Under the pieces are notes generated by a model. That model saw only the letters and a program-made list of their open reading frames with translations. It was not told the origin of the DNA and did not search any database. From Akkermansiaceae bacterium (lineage in GTDB: Bacteria; Verrucomicrobiota; Verrucomicrobiia; Verrucomicrobiales; Akkermansiaceae), in assembly GCA_023300065.1 (NCBI GenBank), contig JALZWJ010000098.1, forward strand, positions 1 through 6,172: a stretch of DNA of 6,172 bases, read 5' to 3'. The stretch's first letter is position 1. Each line of letters starts with the position of its first letter. Position numbers and translations under genes: made by a program. Of this stretch, positions 5,740 through 6,172 are shown piece after piece.

Positions 5740-6172
5740 ATGGTAGAGAATGCCTTCTCGATCTCGGCGAGTTCTTTCATCAGGGCCTGTCCTTCTGGGG
5801 TCTTTTCGGCAAGGGTTCGGCGGAGGGCATCGATCTCCTTTCTGGAACGCGCGATGCGGTCTTCGGCCTCACGGATAACGGGGAGTTCTTCACTGAGTGT
5901 TTGAATCTGGGCCGTAATTTCTAAGATTTGATCGTGCGCTTGTTGGATCTCCAGTTTTCGATTGGTGGTCCGGGCGGATTGGAGGTGGGAGCGCCAAAGG
6001 TTGAGGTCTTTGTTTAACTTAAGAAGGCTGGGGTGGGTGGTCCGGATGGTTTGGAGGTCGAGGAGGGCTTGCTGTCCTTCTGCGAGGACAATTTTCATTT
6101 CTCCTTTGGGGTCGATCTTGCTGGCGGCGACGAGTTTGTTCAGCTGCTTTTCGATCGCATGCTTTCGGTTGA
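5733..6172 (-). CDS. Coiled-coil protein of unknown function (3' part; start outside window)
   Basis: I do not recognise this protein. 145 complete codons are visible, ending in TAA at 5733-5735. The sequence is almost entirely charged, Leu/Ile/Ala-rich and helical, with heptad-like stretches such as EITAQIQTLSEELPVIREAE and DALRRTLAEK. It has few aromatics, few prolines and no Cys. This suggests a long coiled coil with a hinge near TIRTTHPSLLKLNKDLNLW. The first in-frame ATG is at 6098, preceded by AAAGGAG only 2 nt away, which is too close for a good ribosome-binding site. The frame stays open through 24 further codons to the edge (NRKHAIEKQLNKLVAASKID and onward), with the same charged helical composition. 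The window therefore most likely shows the C-terminal part of a longer protein. A start at 6098 giving 121 residues cannot be excluded. No signal peptide or membrane segment is visible. Confidence 0.7.
   Translation of the reverse strand, partial: NRKHAIEKQLNKLVAASKIDPKGEMKIVLAEGQQALLDLQTIRTTHPSLLKLNKDLNLWRSHLQSARTTNRKLEIQQAHDQILEITAQIQTLSEELPVIREAEDRIARSRKEIDALRRTLAEKTPEGQALMKELAEIEKAFSTIQ

Noticed and set aside
1..6172. Possibility of a defence, mobile or biosynthetic cluster
   Set aside because: RapA has helicase motifs resembling those of some defence helicases, but its full-length match to RapA is specific. The neighbours alternate in orientation and share no evident pathway, and there are no integrase, transposase, nuclease or array features.

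Overview
The window holds four protein-coding genes, packed almost end to end. Two are cut by the window edges. No RNA gene, mobile element, CRISPR array or phage feature was seen. The organism looks like a Gram-negative bacterium with moderately high GC, because it encodes an exported outer-membrane beta-barrel protein. The tandem barrel protein and the unusual zinc-finger/FAD monooxygenase fusion recall marine Verrucomicrobia of the Opitutae/Puniceicoccales kind. That placement rests on remembered family distribution and is only a moderate-confidence inference.

Layout. Bases 1-2541 (+) carry most of a RapA-type SWI2/SNF2 ATPase, the RNA-polymerase recycling factor. Its true start lies to the left of the window. 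It faces a gene at 2554-4023 (-), or to 4125 with an earlier start, for an exported outer-membrane protein made of two tandem DUF481/YdiY-like barrel units. Only 12 bp separate the two stop codons. A divergent regulatory stretch (about 4024-4175) follows, then a gene at 4176-5726 (+) for an FAD-dependent aromatic-hydroxylase-type monooxygenase. Its N-terminus carries two DnaJ-like CxxCxGxG zinc knuckles. It converges, with 6 bp between stop codons, on the 3' part of a coiled-coil protein gene (5733 to beyond 6172, -) whose start is off the right edge.

The genes alternate in direction (+ - + -), so no two share an operon here and no common pathway is evident. RapA acts on RNA polymerase, the barrel protein sits in the outer membrane, the monooxygenase is probably cytoplasmic with an unknown substrate, and the coiled-coil protein is unassigned. 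The most unusual item is the fusion of half a DnaJ-type zinc finger to a group A flavoprotein monooxygenase. Next are the tandem duplication in the barrel protein and the stop codons of the last two genes lying symmetrically inside one inverted repeat. I did not find a convincing multi-gene novel system.
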